Shown piece after piece: positions 8,449-16,215 of a DNA stretch of 64,000 nt. The number at the start of each line of letters is the position of its first letter. The stretch's first letter is position 1. Position numbers and translations under genes: made by a program. This DNA is from Planctomycetota bacterium. Lineage in GTDB: Bacteria > Planctomycetota > Phycisphaerae > UBA1845. The DNA lies in assembly GCA_029558835.1 (NCBI GenBank), contig JAKQDH010000096.1, positions 24,746-88,745 on the forward strand, written 5' to 3'. The notes under the pieces were generated by a model that saw nothing but the letters and a program-made list of their open reading frames with translations, did not search any database and had not been told where the DNA came from.

Positions 8449-9453
8449 ATGGCACACGGGCTCTCACACGCCACGATCATCGGGGATGGAGCGATGGGGA
8501 CCGTGTGTGCCCTGCTGCTGGCGGAGCACGGTACGCCGGCGACGCTCTGGGGCGCATTTCCCGAACAGATCGCGGAACTGGCACGCGACCGCGAGAACCG
8601 GCGGTTCCTGCCGGGGTACCCGCTGCCGCCTGACCTGACGGTCACCAGCGCCGCGGACGCGGCCTTCGCCGATACGGAATTGGCCATCTCGGCCGTGCCG
8701 TGCCAGTACCTGCGTTCCGTGTGGACGCGGCTGGCACCGCATGTCCCCGCCAACGTGCCCGTCGTCAGCGTCACCAAGGGCATCGAGGTGGAGACGCTGC
8801 TGCGTCCCAGCGAGGTCATCCAGGCCTGCGCCCGCGTCGGCCCGATCGTCTGCCTGTCGGGTCCGTGCATCGGGCCGGAGGTGGCCGCCCGCAAGCCCGC
8901 CGGCGTGGTCGTCGCCTGCGCGGATCAGGCAGTGGCGCGCCGGGTGCAGGAGGCCATGAGCACCCGGTATTTCCGCGTGTACACCAGCACGGACGTCGTC
9001 GGCCTGGAACTCGCGGGGGCCGTCAAGAACGTCATCGCCCTGGCGGCCGGCATCTGCGACGGCATCGAGGCAGGCTGCAACGCGAAGGCGGCCCTGCTCA
9101 CCCGCGGGCTCGTGGAGATCGCCCGGCTGGGGGTGGCGATGGGTGCCCAGGTGGAGACGTTCCGCGGGCTGGCCGGCATCGGCGACCTGGTCACCACGTG
9201 CATCTCCCCGATCAGCCGCAACCGCAGTGCGGGCGAGAAGATCGGCCGGGGCATGTCCTGCGCCGAGGTCGTCGAGTCCACGCGTTCGGTCATCGAGGGC
9301 ATCGCCACCACGCGGAGCGTTCTGGCGCTCGCTCAGAAGCACAACGTCGAAATGCCCATCACCCGCGGGGTGGCATCGGTGCTCTTCGAGGGCTGCCGCC
9401 CCCAGGACGCTATCGACCGCCTGATGACCCGCCCGCTGCGCAGCGAGTCATAG
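8449..9453 (+). CDS. gpsA: Glycerol-3-phosphate dehydrogenase [NAD(P)+]
   Basis: 334 residues, the usual length. It reduces dihydroxyacetone phosphate to sn-glycerol-3-phosphate, the backbone of phospholipids. The Rossmann dinucleotide motif is GDGAMGT at 12-18, with Asp in place of the usual Gly at the second motif position. The substrate region VTKGIE, the GPCIGPEVA block and the catalytic Lys in AVKNVIALAAG (about residue 193) are all present, and the C-terminal block ends with PITRGV. The ATG at 8449 lies just before the conserved first strand. It stands alone between repeat-rich intergenic stretches. Confidence 0.95.
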   Translation: MAHGLSHATIIGDGAMGTVCALLLAEHGTPATLWGAFPEQIAELARDRENRRFLPGYPLPPDLTVTSAADAAFADTELAISAVPCQYLRSVWTRLAPHVPANVPVVSVTKGIEVETLLRPSEVIQACARVGPIVCLSGPCIGPEVAARKPAGVVVACADQAVARRVQEAMSTRYFRVYTSTDVVGLELAGAVKNVIALAAGICDGIEAGCNAKAALLTRGLVEIARLGVAMGAQVETFRGLAGIGDLVTTCISPISRNRSAGEKIGRGMSCAEVVESTRSVIEGIATTRSVLALAQKHNVEMPITRGVASVLFEGCRPQDAIDRLMTRPLRSES

Positions 9454-9470
9454 CCGGCGCGGAAGCTGTC

Positions 9471-9647
9471 CGCAGATTACTCAGATTGCTCAGATTTCAG
9501 GATCGACTCCGGGTGTGATGTCTGTGCGACGGGCTTGCGCGCGAGCCGAGCGTCCGGATGACCGGTCTCACCACTGAGGCACGGGGAGCACGGAGACGAC
9601 AGAGACACACCCCCATTCCTCTCCGTGGCCTCCGTGCCCCCGTGGTG
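9471..9647. repeat. Two dispersed repeat types: CAGATTAC-type and CACGGAG-type
   Basis: The 246-bp gap between gpsA and the convergent repeat-protein gene holds two recurring elements. At 9471-9497 is a run of CAGATT units (GCAGATTACTCAGATTGCTC). At 9570-9647 is a CACGGAG-type element in inverted halves (GGCACGGGGAGCACGGAG and CTCCGTGGCCTCCGTG). The same two types return at 12321-12348 and 12572-12634. They could act as transcription terminators for the convergent genes. Confidence 0.5.
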
Positions 9648-9699
9648 CTTATCGCCGACGCACGATGCCTGCACGGGCCGCACGTAGAACACGCAAGCA

Positions 9700-12090
9700 C
9701 TATCGCCGCGCGTTTGTGTAGCACTCCAGCCACAGGCCATAGTCGGCCAGAGTGATGCGGCGATCGCGGTCGCGGTCCGCCCTGGGGTTGAAACGCCCCG
9801 AGCCGTCGCCGTAGCAGGTGCCGAAACTGTCACGGAATGCGAGGAAGTCCGCATAGCTCAGATCGCCATCGCCGTCCAGGTCGCACGGACATCCCCAGCG
9901 GGCCCAGTAGGCGGAGACATTGCCGCCGGCGGTAAGGAAGTGCCCTCCCACAACCAACTCGCTGCCGGGCAGCGTCGTTAACGCCCGGACGCCGCTGTCC
10001 ATCCCGCTTCCAAGTGGGGCCCAGGACAAGCCATCCCAGCGGGCGATATGGTTCGCGCTCACACCCCCAGCCGTAGTGAACCACCCACCGGCGACCAGGC
10101 TGCCTTCGGGCAGCACCGCCAATGCCCGGACGTCGGCATTGCCGCTCTCCATCCCGCTTCCGAGCGGGGTCCAGGACGAGCCATCCCAGCGGGCGATACG
10201 GTTCGCGCTCACGTCCCCAGCCATGGTGAAATTCCCGCCGGCAATCAGGTCGCCGTTAGGGAGCACCGCCAATGCGTGGACCTCAGCGTAGCTGCCGCTC
10301 ACCCCATTTCCGAGCGCGGCCCAGGAGGAGCCGTCCCAGAGAGCAATCCGGTTGACACTCACGCCCCCGGCCGTAGTGAAGTCGCCGCCTGCGACCAAGA
10401 CGCCATTGGGCAGCACTGCCAACGCCCGGACGTCGACATTGCCGCCCCCCATCCCGCTTCCGAGCGGGGTCCAGGACGAGCCGTCCCAACGGGCGATGTT
10501 GTTGGCGCTCACGTCCCCAGCCGCAGTGAAATGCCCACCGGCCACCAAGTCGCCGTTGGGCAGCACCGCCAAGGCGAAGACGCCGGGACCGTTCCCGGCC
10601 ACCCCACTTCCCAACGAGTGCCAGGACGACCCGTCCCAGCGCGCAATGTAGTTTGCACTCACGTCCCCAGCCGTAGTGAAATCGCCACCGGCGACCAAGT
10701 CGCCGCTGGGAAGCACGGTCAACGTCACGACGTAAGCCGTGTACCAGCCCATCATCCCGCTTCCAAGTGGGCTCCAACATGAGCCGTCCCAGCGAGCGAT
10801 GCGGTTCGCGCTGACATCCCCCGCCGCAGTGAAGTGACCGCCGGCGACCAAGTCGCCGTTGGGCAGCACGGTCAGCGCGTCAACGTAACTGCTCATGCCG
10901 CTAGCAAGCGAAGCCCAGGACAAACCGTCCCAGCGGGCGATGTAGTTTACTGTCAGGCCCCCAGCCCTGGTGAACGAGCCGGCGGTGACCAAGTCGCCGT
11001 CGGCGAGCACCGCCAGTGCGTAGACGATGATGTAATCCCCGGCGTGGTCTCCGCCGATCCCGCTTCCGAGCGGAGCCCAGGATGAACCCTCCCACCGGGC
11101 GATGCAACTTGCGCTCACACCGCCGGCCGTATTGAAGTAGCCGCCGGCGACTAAGTCGCCGTTGGGCAGCACCGCTAATGCCCAGACTTCACTGGGGCCC
11201 TCCCCCATCCCCCCTCCGAGGGAAGCCCAGATCAAGCCATCCCAACGTGCGATGCAGTTCACACTCGTCCCCCCGGCCGTGGTGAAGAGCCCTCCGGCGA
11301 CCAAGTCGCCATTGGGCAGCACGGTCAACGCAAAGACCTCGCCGTTCACGCCGCCCCCCAGCGGGTGCCAGGATGAGCCGTCCCAGCGGGCAATCCCATT
11401 GGCGTTCATGCCGCCAGCCGTCGTGAAATAGCCGCCGGCAACCAAGTCACCGTCGGCGAGCACCGTCAAGGCCTGAACACGAGAAAACGGCCCGCTTATT
11501 CCGCTCCCGAGCGGGTGCCAACACAAGCCGTCCCAGCGAGCAATCCCACTCGCGTTCACTCCGCCGGCTGCGCCGAAACGTCCACCGGCGATCAGGTCGC
11601 CATTGGGCAGTACCGTCAAGGCGTAGACGCAGTCGCTCATCCCGCTTCCGAGTGGATACCACGACGAACCGTCCCAGCGGGCGATGTAGTTCGCGCTTGC
11701 GCCTCCGGCCGTCGTGAACTCCCCGCCTGCGACCAGGTCGCCGTTCGGCAGCACCGTCAATGCCCAGACGATCCAGTCCGTCCCGCTTCCGAGTGGGCTC
11801 CAGGACGAGCCATCCCATGTGGCGATGTTGTTGGCCTGCACATCGTCCGCAACCGTGAAGATCCCTCCTGCCACCAACACCGGCCCCTGCGGCCCTGCCC
11901 CGTCCGGGTCCCAGACGACCGTCGCGTACACCTCTCCGTTGGTCCCCGGAACGCCTTCGCCCGGGAGCCACGCCGGCTCGCATTCACCGCGTGCGGCCGG
12001 CATCCCCGATACTAAGAGCAACCCAACCACCGCGGCCACGCACGCCAACGCACGCGCCGAACGTCCAAGTAAACGCTCGCAAGCACACAT
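9700..12090 (-). CDS. Secreted multi-repeat (beta-propeller-like) protein with dockerin-like tail
   Basis: 796 residues. The start at 12090 is fixed by GGAGG eight bases upstream; a longer frame to 12138 crosses the promoter. The signal peptide (core ALACVAAVVGLLLVSG) is followed by 13 complete repeats of about 47-54 residues and one partial leading unit. Each reads like SSWTPLGSGM, then ALAVLPNGDLVAGG, then FTTAGGVSANRIARWDG. Such repeats fold as beta-propeller blades in related delta-60 or kelch-like proteins. The C-terminus (about 737-790) has two Ca-binding loops, DLDGDGDLSYAD and DRDRDRRITLAD, of dockerin type I. The product is probably exported; its ligand is unknown. Confidence 0.85.
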   Translation of the reverse strand: MCACERLLGRSARALACVAAVVGLLLVSGMPAARGECEPAWLPGEGVPGTNGEVYATVVWDPDGAGPQGPVLVAGGIFTVADDVQANNIATWDGSSWSPLGSGTDWIVWALTVLPNGDLVAGGEFTTAGGASANYIARWDGSSWYPLGSGMSDCVYALTVLPNGDLIAGGRFGAAGGVNASGIARWDGLCWHPLGSGISGPFSRVQALTVLADGDLVAGGYFTTAGGMNANGIARWDGSSWHPLGGGVNGEVFALTVLPNGDLVAGGLFTTAGGTSVNCIARWDGLIWASLGGGMGEGPSEVWALAVLPNGDLVAGGYFNTAGGVSASCIARWEGSSWAPLGSGIGGDHAGDYIIVYALAVLADGDLVTAGSFTRAGGLTVNYIARWDGLSWASLASGMSSYVDALTVLPNGDLVAGGHFTAAGDVSANRIARWDGSCWSPLGSGMMGWYTAYVVTLTVLPSGDLVAGGDFTTAGDVSANYIARWDGSSWHSLGSGVAGNGPGVFALAVLPNGDLVAGGHFTAAGDVSANNIARWDGSSWTPLGSGMGGGNVDVRALAVLPNGVLVAGGDFTTAGGVSVNRIALWDGSSWAALGNGVSGSYAEVHALAVLPNGDLIAGGNFTMAGDVSANRIARWDGSSWTPLGSGMESGNADVRALAVLPEGSLVAGGWFTTAGGVSANHIARWDGLSWAPLGSGMDSGVRALTTLPGSELVVGGHFLTAGGNVSAYWARWGCPCDLDGDGDLSYADFLAFRDSFGTCYGDGSGRFNPRADRDRDRRITLADYGLWLECYTNARR

Positions 12091-12116
12091 GTATGATCCT
12101 CCGTTGCTGATAGGAA

Positions 12117-12133
12117 GTGCAATAATACTGCAC
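12117..12133 (-). promoter_or_regulatory. Operator-like palindrome at the predicted transcription start
   Basis: GTGCA and TGCAC flank a 7-bp AT-rich centre, giving a 17-bp inverted repeat. It lies between the predicted -10 box and the ribosome site of the repeat-protein gene and covers the expected transcription start near 12127. It could be a repressor site or a leader hairpin; no regulator can be named. Confidence 0.35.
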
Positions 12134-12163
12134 ATCATAGCCCCTTGCCGGGCAACGGGTCAA
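12134..12163 (-). promoter_or_regulatory. Predicted sigma-70 promoter of the repeat-protein gene
   Basis: On the minus strand, TTGACC (12158-12163) and TATGAT (12134-12139) are separated by 18 bp, each five of six to consensus. This is one of the best promoter matches in the window. It sits 44 nt before the ATG at 12090. Confidence 0.6.
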
Positions 12164-12993
12164 TTATCAAACCCTGGTTGTCGCGAAATCGGTGCGGTTC
12201 GGACGCACGACACCACGAGCCTCCGTTCCCGAACCACCCGGGCGCCGCAAGCGGGGTTGCGGCGTGGTGCATCGGGGGCGTAAGGTCCGCGGCGGCATTC
12301 GGCCGGCGGTACTTGTGCTCGCCACGGAGGCATCGGGGACACGGAGAAGACCTCATCGCAACCGGTCTCCCTATCAGTGGCCTCCGCACTACTAACAGCC
12401 GGGTTCTTCCCGCGCCGCGAGGATTCCGTGGCGCCGGCGTCCCGCCGTTGGTTCCACGGGTGAGACGCCCGTGCCACGCCTTGGGTTGCGGGCAATGCCC
12501 GCGCTGAGTCTCCGTGGTGAGAAACCCGCCCGCAGGCAACCCACCACCCACCACGGACCGGCCCGCCCGTCGTGCCCAATCTGTGTAATCTGCGCAATCT
12601 GCGGATGAAGCCCGCTCTGTGCCTCCGTGGTACCGCCAGCCGTGGAGTCGCTGTTGCCATCGCGACGGTGCCGGTACTCACCGGTTCCGGGGGAGCCCCG
12701 GGACGCTCGGGACGTTCCGCGCGACGCACATCTCGAAGGAGGGCACCTGACAGTCTCTTGAGCAACGCCCGGACCGCTTGTCGCACGCTGAGAGCCGGCG
12801 CATCTGCGGCGCACTGCGTCGGCCACCGGGGGCCGACGCTACCGGCACGCGTTTGCCCCACGCCACGTCGAGAACGCCACGTCGGCCGCGGGGGGCCGAC
12901 GCTACTTCGTCAACAGGCAGCTAAGCAAAGTCGCGTCCGGGAACGACCGATAAGCACTCGGACCTCGAGTACGGACCTGCGGAGGCCGTGGTG
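12164..12993. other. Long intergenic stretch with dispersed repeats
   Basis: About 830 bp with open frames on both strands but no frame with a domain or a ribosome site. It holds CACGGAG-type repeats (12321-12348, 12615-12634), a CAGATT/AATCTG-type run (12572-12609) and two copies of a GTCGGCC/GGCCGAC hairpin repeat (around 12825-12845 and 12880-12905). The last 100 bp probably carry the promoter of the polysaccharide export cluster, but I cannot point to clear boxes. Confidence 0.5.
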
Positions 12994-13818
12994 ATGCTGC
13001 GCGCGGAATACCGAGCCGGTGCGCTACCCGAACTGGCGCAGTACGGTCAGCTCCTCTGGAGCCTGGCCGCACGCGACATCCGCGTGCGCTACAAGCAGTC
13101 GCTGCTGGGCGTCACCTGGGCGGTGCTGCTGCCGCTGTCGATGATGCTGATCTTCACGTTCGTGTTCACGCGGGCGGTGCGGGCGACGGGCCTCGCCACC
13201 GACCTGCCCTACGCCCTGTATGCCTACAGCGGGCTGGTGCCCTGGACGTTCTTCAGCATGGCCTTGACGGGGTGCGTCAACTCACTGGTGGCCAACCGCA
13301 ACCTGGTAACCAAGGTGTACTTCCCGCGTGAGGTGTTCCCGCTGGCGTGCGTGGGCAGCGCGCTGGTGGACTTCGCCATTGCGCTGGCGGTGCTGGTGGG
13401 ACTGATGGCGTACTTCGCGGCCGCGGGGGCGTGGACGTTCCGGCCGCACGCGGCGCTGGCACTGCTGCCGTTCCTGATCCTGGTACAAATGGCGCTGACG
13501 ACGGGCCTGGGGATGCTGCTGGCCATGGCCAACCTGTTCTACCGCGACGTGCGCCAGGTCGTCACCGTGGGGCTGCAACTGCTGCTGTTCGTATCCGGCG
13601 TGGTGGTCCCCATCCCCGCAGACGGATCGCTGGCGGCGCGGTTGCTGGGGCTCAACCCGCTGGTGCCGCTGCTGGCCGCCTACCGCGACTGCCTGTTGTA
13701 CGGTCGCTGGCCGGAGGGCACCGGGCTTCTGTATGCCACTGTCTTGTCACTGGCCGTGCTGCTGGGCGGCTGGGCATGGTTCCGCCGGGCGGCCTTCAAG
13801 TTCGCGGAGTGCATCTGA
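12994..13818 (+). CDS. ABC-2 type permease for polysaccharide export (Wzm-like)
   Basis: 274 residues with about six membrane helices. It opens with the cytoplasmic amphipathic segment LLWSLAARDIRVRYKQS typical of Wzm/TagG permeases, then LLGVTWAVLLPL and FVFTRAV. It would form the membrane channel that exports a lipid-linked O-antigen or exopolysaccharide. The ATG at 12994 has GGAGG eight bases upstream; GTG codons at 12988 and 12991 are less well placed. The ATPase gene begins two bases after its stop, so the pair is surely co-translated. Family placement is firm; the exact glycan is unknown. Confidence 0.92.
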   Translation: MLRAEYRAGALPELAQYGQLLWSLAARDIRVRYKQSLLGVTWAVLLPLSMMLIFTFVFTRAVRATGLATDLPYALYAYSGLVPWTFFSMALTGCVNSLVANRNLVTKVYFPREVFPLACVGSALVDFAIALAVLVGLMAYFAAAGAWTFRPHAALALLPFLILVQMALTTGLGMLLAMANLFYRDVRQVVTVGLQLLLFVSGVVVPIPADGSLAARLLGLNPLVPLLAAYRDCLLYGRWPEGTGLLYATVLSLAVLLGGWAWFRRAAFKFAECI

Positions 13819-13820
13819 GC

Positions 13821-15107
13821 ATGAGCAGCCCGGCGGTACAGTTTGTGCACGTCTCGAAGCGGTTTCGCCTCGGCGAGACGCACGATTCGCTGGGCGACCT
13901 GCTGGCCGCCGGCGTGCGCCGGCTCCGCGGGCGGCGCGGTTCCACGGAGGACGCCTCGACGCTCTGGGCGGTGCGCGACGTGAGCTTCGCGGCCGAGGCG
14001 GGTGAAGCTCTCGGCATCATCGGTCCCAACGGCGCCGGCAAAAGCACCGTGCTGCGGTTGCTGGCCGGAATTCTCCGCGCCGACGAGGGGGAGGTGCGGA
14101 CCCACGGGCGGCTCAGCGCCCTGATCGAGGTGGGCGCGGGCTTCCACGGCGACCTCACCGGGCGGGAGAACATCTTCCTGAACGGCGCGATTCTTGGCAT
14201 GCGGCGGGCCGAGATCCGCGGCAAGCTGGACGCCGTCGTCGCGTTCGCCGGGCTGGAACGTTTCCTGGACACGCCGGTGAAACGCTACAGCTCCGGCATG
14301 TACGCCCGGCTCGGCTTCAGCATCGCCGCCCACGTGGACCCCGAAGTGCTGCTGGTGGATGAGGTGCTGTCCGTCGGAGACGCCGCCTTCCGCCTGCGCT
14401 GCGTCGAGCGCATGCGCGAACTGGTGCAAACGGGAACTACGCTGGTGTTCGTCACGCACAACCTCGACCAGATGCAGTCCATCTGCCGGCGGGCGGTCGT
14501 CCTCGAGGCCGGCCGGGTGAGCTTCGCCGGCGAGGCACGGGTTGCGGTGGGAACGTACCTGAAGGCGATGTCGCGGGCGTTCGCCCTGCGGCCGACGGAT
14601 CTGCCGGTGAACGCGCGCGGCGGCGGCTCGGGCGTCGAGTTTGTCAACCTGAGGCTGCTCAACGCGGACGACGACGAGGTCGCGTTCCTGCGTAGCGGTG
14701 AGTCGCTGCGCGCGCGGGTGCGCCTGCACGCACACCGCCCGATCCGCCGGCTGGTGCTGGAGCTGAACCTGCGGGCCACGCCCGAGGAGAACCTGCTGAG
14801 CTTCAACTCCGGGCGGGACGCGCGGTTCTTCGAGGTCGTCCCGGGATTGCACGAGTTCACGCTGACCATCGCCGGGATTCCGCTGTCGGGCGGGCAGTAC
14901 TTCTGGAACCTGCGCGTCTGGGACGCGGACGGCGGGACAACCGAGTTGGACACGCCCGCCTGCGCGCCGATGGTCATCGACGACCAGGGCCGGGCGACCG
15001 GCGCGCTCACGCTGGACCACCAATGGGAACGCACTTCGCCTTCCCATGCCGCGCCGCACGGCGCGGAGACTGCGGCGGCGGCCCTGGTCGCGCCCGACGG
15101 AGGCTGA
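13821..15107 (+). CDS. ABC transporter ATPase for polysaccharide export (Wzt-like, with C-terminal domain)
   Basis: 428 residues. Walker A is GPNGAGKST at 68-76, the signature YSSGMYARLGFS starts at 156, and Walker B LLVDEV is at 177-182, followed by the switch His in FVTHNLDQM. The spacing and the truncated signature are those of the Wzt/TagH group. Beyond about residue 260 lies an extra beta-rich domain like the Wzt C-terminal carbohydrate-binding domain, which in O9a-type systems recognises the finished chain end. It pairs with the permease just upstream. The glycosyltransferase gene that follows starts one base after its stop. Confidence 0.93.
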   Translation: MSSPAVQFVHVSKRFRLGETHDSLGDLLAAGVRRLRGRRGSTEDASTLWAVRDVSFAAEAGEALGIIGPNGAGKSTVLRLLAGILRADEGEVRTHGRLSALIEVGAGFHGDLTGRENIFLNGAILGMRRAEIRGKLDAVVAFAGLERFLDTPVKRYSSGMYARLGFSIAAHVDPEVLLVDEVLSVGDAAFRLRCVERMRELVQTGTTLVFVTHNLDQMQSICRRAVVLEAGRVSFAGEARVAVGTYLKAMSRAFALRPTDLPVNARGGGSGVEFVNLRLLNADDDEVAFLRSGESLRARVRLHAHRPIRRLVLELNLRATPEENLLSFNSGRDARFFEVVPGLHEFTLTIAGIPLSGGQYFWNLRVWDADGGTTELDTPACAPMVIDDQGRATGALTLDHQWERTSPSHAAPHGAETAAAALVAPDGG

Positions 15108-15108
15108 C

Positions 15109-16206
15109 GTGCGGATTTGCCTGTTCGGAGATGCGCAGAGCATTCACCTGCAGCGCGGGGCGACCGGGCTGGCCGGGCTCGGGCATGACGTGCACGTCGT
15201 CTGTCACAAGACGGCCGACATCCCAGCGGTCACCACCGAGCGTTTCGCCGTACCGGGCCCGGGCTTGACGAATCCGCGGCGGTGGGAGGCACGGCAAGAC
15301 CACTACCTGCGCGGCTTCCTGCGCCGCTTCGACGTCGTGGTCGTCTGCTTCCTCCAGGACTGGGGCTTCACACCGGAGGTCATGCGCAGCGGCTGCTTAG
15401 TGGCCTGGCCGTTCGGCTCCGACATCGTGCCGCCGCCCGGCGAGGACCCACCGTCGGACGCGCTAACTGCAAACCGGGTGGCCGTACTACGCCACGCCCA
15501 CGGTGTGGGAGCATTCGGGCCGCGGTTTGCCGCCACCATCGCTCATTACGCCCAGATCCCCAAGAGCCGAGTGGATCCGATGCCTCTGGGCGTCGACCTG
15601 GAACTTTTCCAGCGCCCGCGACAGTCCGCACGCGTCGGGGAACAGCCGCTACGGGTGGGATTCTTCAAGGGCTTTCGACAGGTCTACGGGGCACCCTACC
15701 TGATGCGCGCCATCCCCACCGTGGTCGAGAACTTCCCCCTCGTTCGCTTCGACATGGTCGGCGACGGACCCGATCTGTTGCTGTGCAAGCAGATGGCCGG
15801 ACTCTACGGGGTGGAGGCGTACGTCCATTGGCACGACCGTCAGCCGCATCACAACCTGCCCAACTTCCTTGCCGGCTGGGCCCTCAGTGTCGTGCCTTCG
15901 GTGTGCGAGAGCTTCGGGCTGGCGGCACTGGAATCGCAGGCGATGCAGGTGCCGGTCGTCGCCTCCGAGGTGGGCGGCCTGCCGGACACGGTGCGGCACG
16001 AGGAAACCGGTCTGCTCGTGCCCCCCCAGGCGCCGGAAGCACTCGCCGACGCGTTGCTGACGCTGTTGCGCGACAAACCGCGCCGGCAGGCGATGGGACT
16101 GGCCGGGCGGGCGCTCGTGCAGCGCCACTACGAGTGGCAGGCCGTGCTGCGACAATGGGTGCAGGTGTTCGAGAAGGCGCTCGATCGCGCCCGCGTCATG
16201 GTTTGA
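15109..16206 (+). CDS. Family 4-type glycosyltransferase
   Basis: 365 residues. The GTG start at 15109 has GGAGG five bases upstream and lies one base after the ATPase stop. The N-terminal Rossmann half (RICLFGDAQSIHLQRG) resembles sugar transferases that act on lipid-linked glycans. The C-terminal half holds the nucleotide-sugar signature ESFGLAALESQAMQVPVVAS, an E-x7-E motif, followed by GGLPD. It probably adds one sugar to the exported polysaccharide on the cytoplasmic side. Donor and acceptor cannot be read from sequence. Confidence 0.88.
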   Translation: MRICLFGDAQSIHLQRGATGLAGLGHDVHVVCHKTADIPAVTTERFAVPGPGLTNPRRWEARQDHYLRGFLRRFDVVVVCFLQDWGFTPEVMRSGCLVAWPFGSDIVPPPGEDPPSDALTANRVAVLRHAHGVGAFGPRFAATIAHYAQIPKSRVDPMPLGVDLELFQRPRQSARVGEQPLRVGFFKGFRQVYGAPYLMRAIPTVVENFPLVRFDMVGDGPDLLLCKQMAGLYGVEAYVHWHDRQPHHNLPNFLAGWALSVVPSVCESFGLAALESQAMQVPVVASEVGGLPDTVRHEETGLLVPPQAPEALADALLTLLRDKPRRQAMGLAGRALVQRHYEWQAVLRQWVQVFEKALDRARVMV

Positions 16207-16215
16207 CACACGCGG

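Noticed and set aside
12160..12861. Minus-strand open frame of 233 codons between the repeat protein and the export cluster
   Set aside because: It is built from dispersed intergenic repeats and has no ribosome site or domain.
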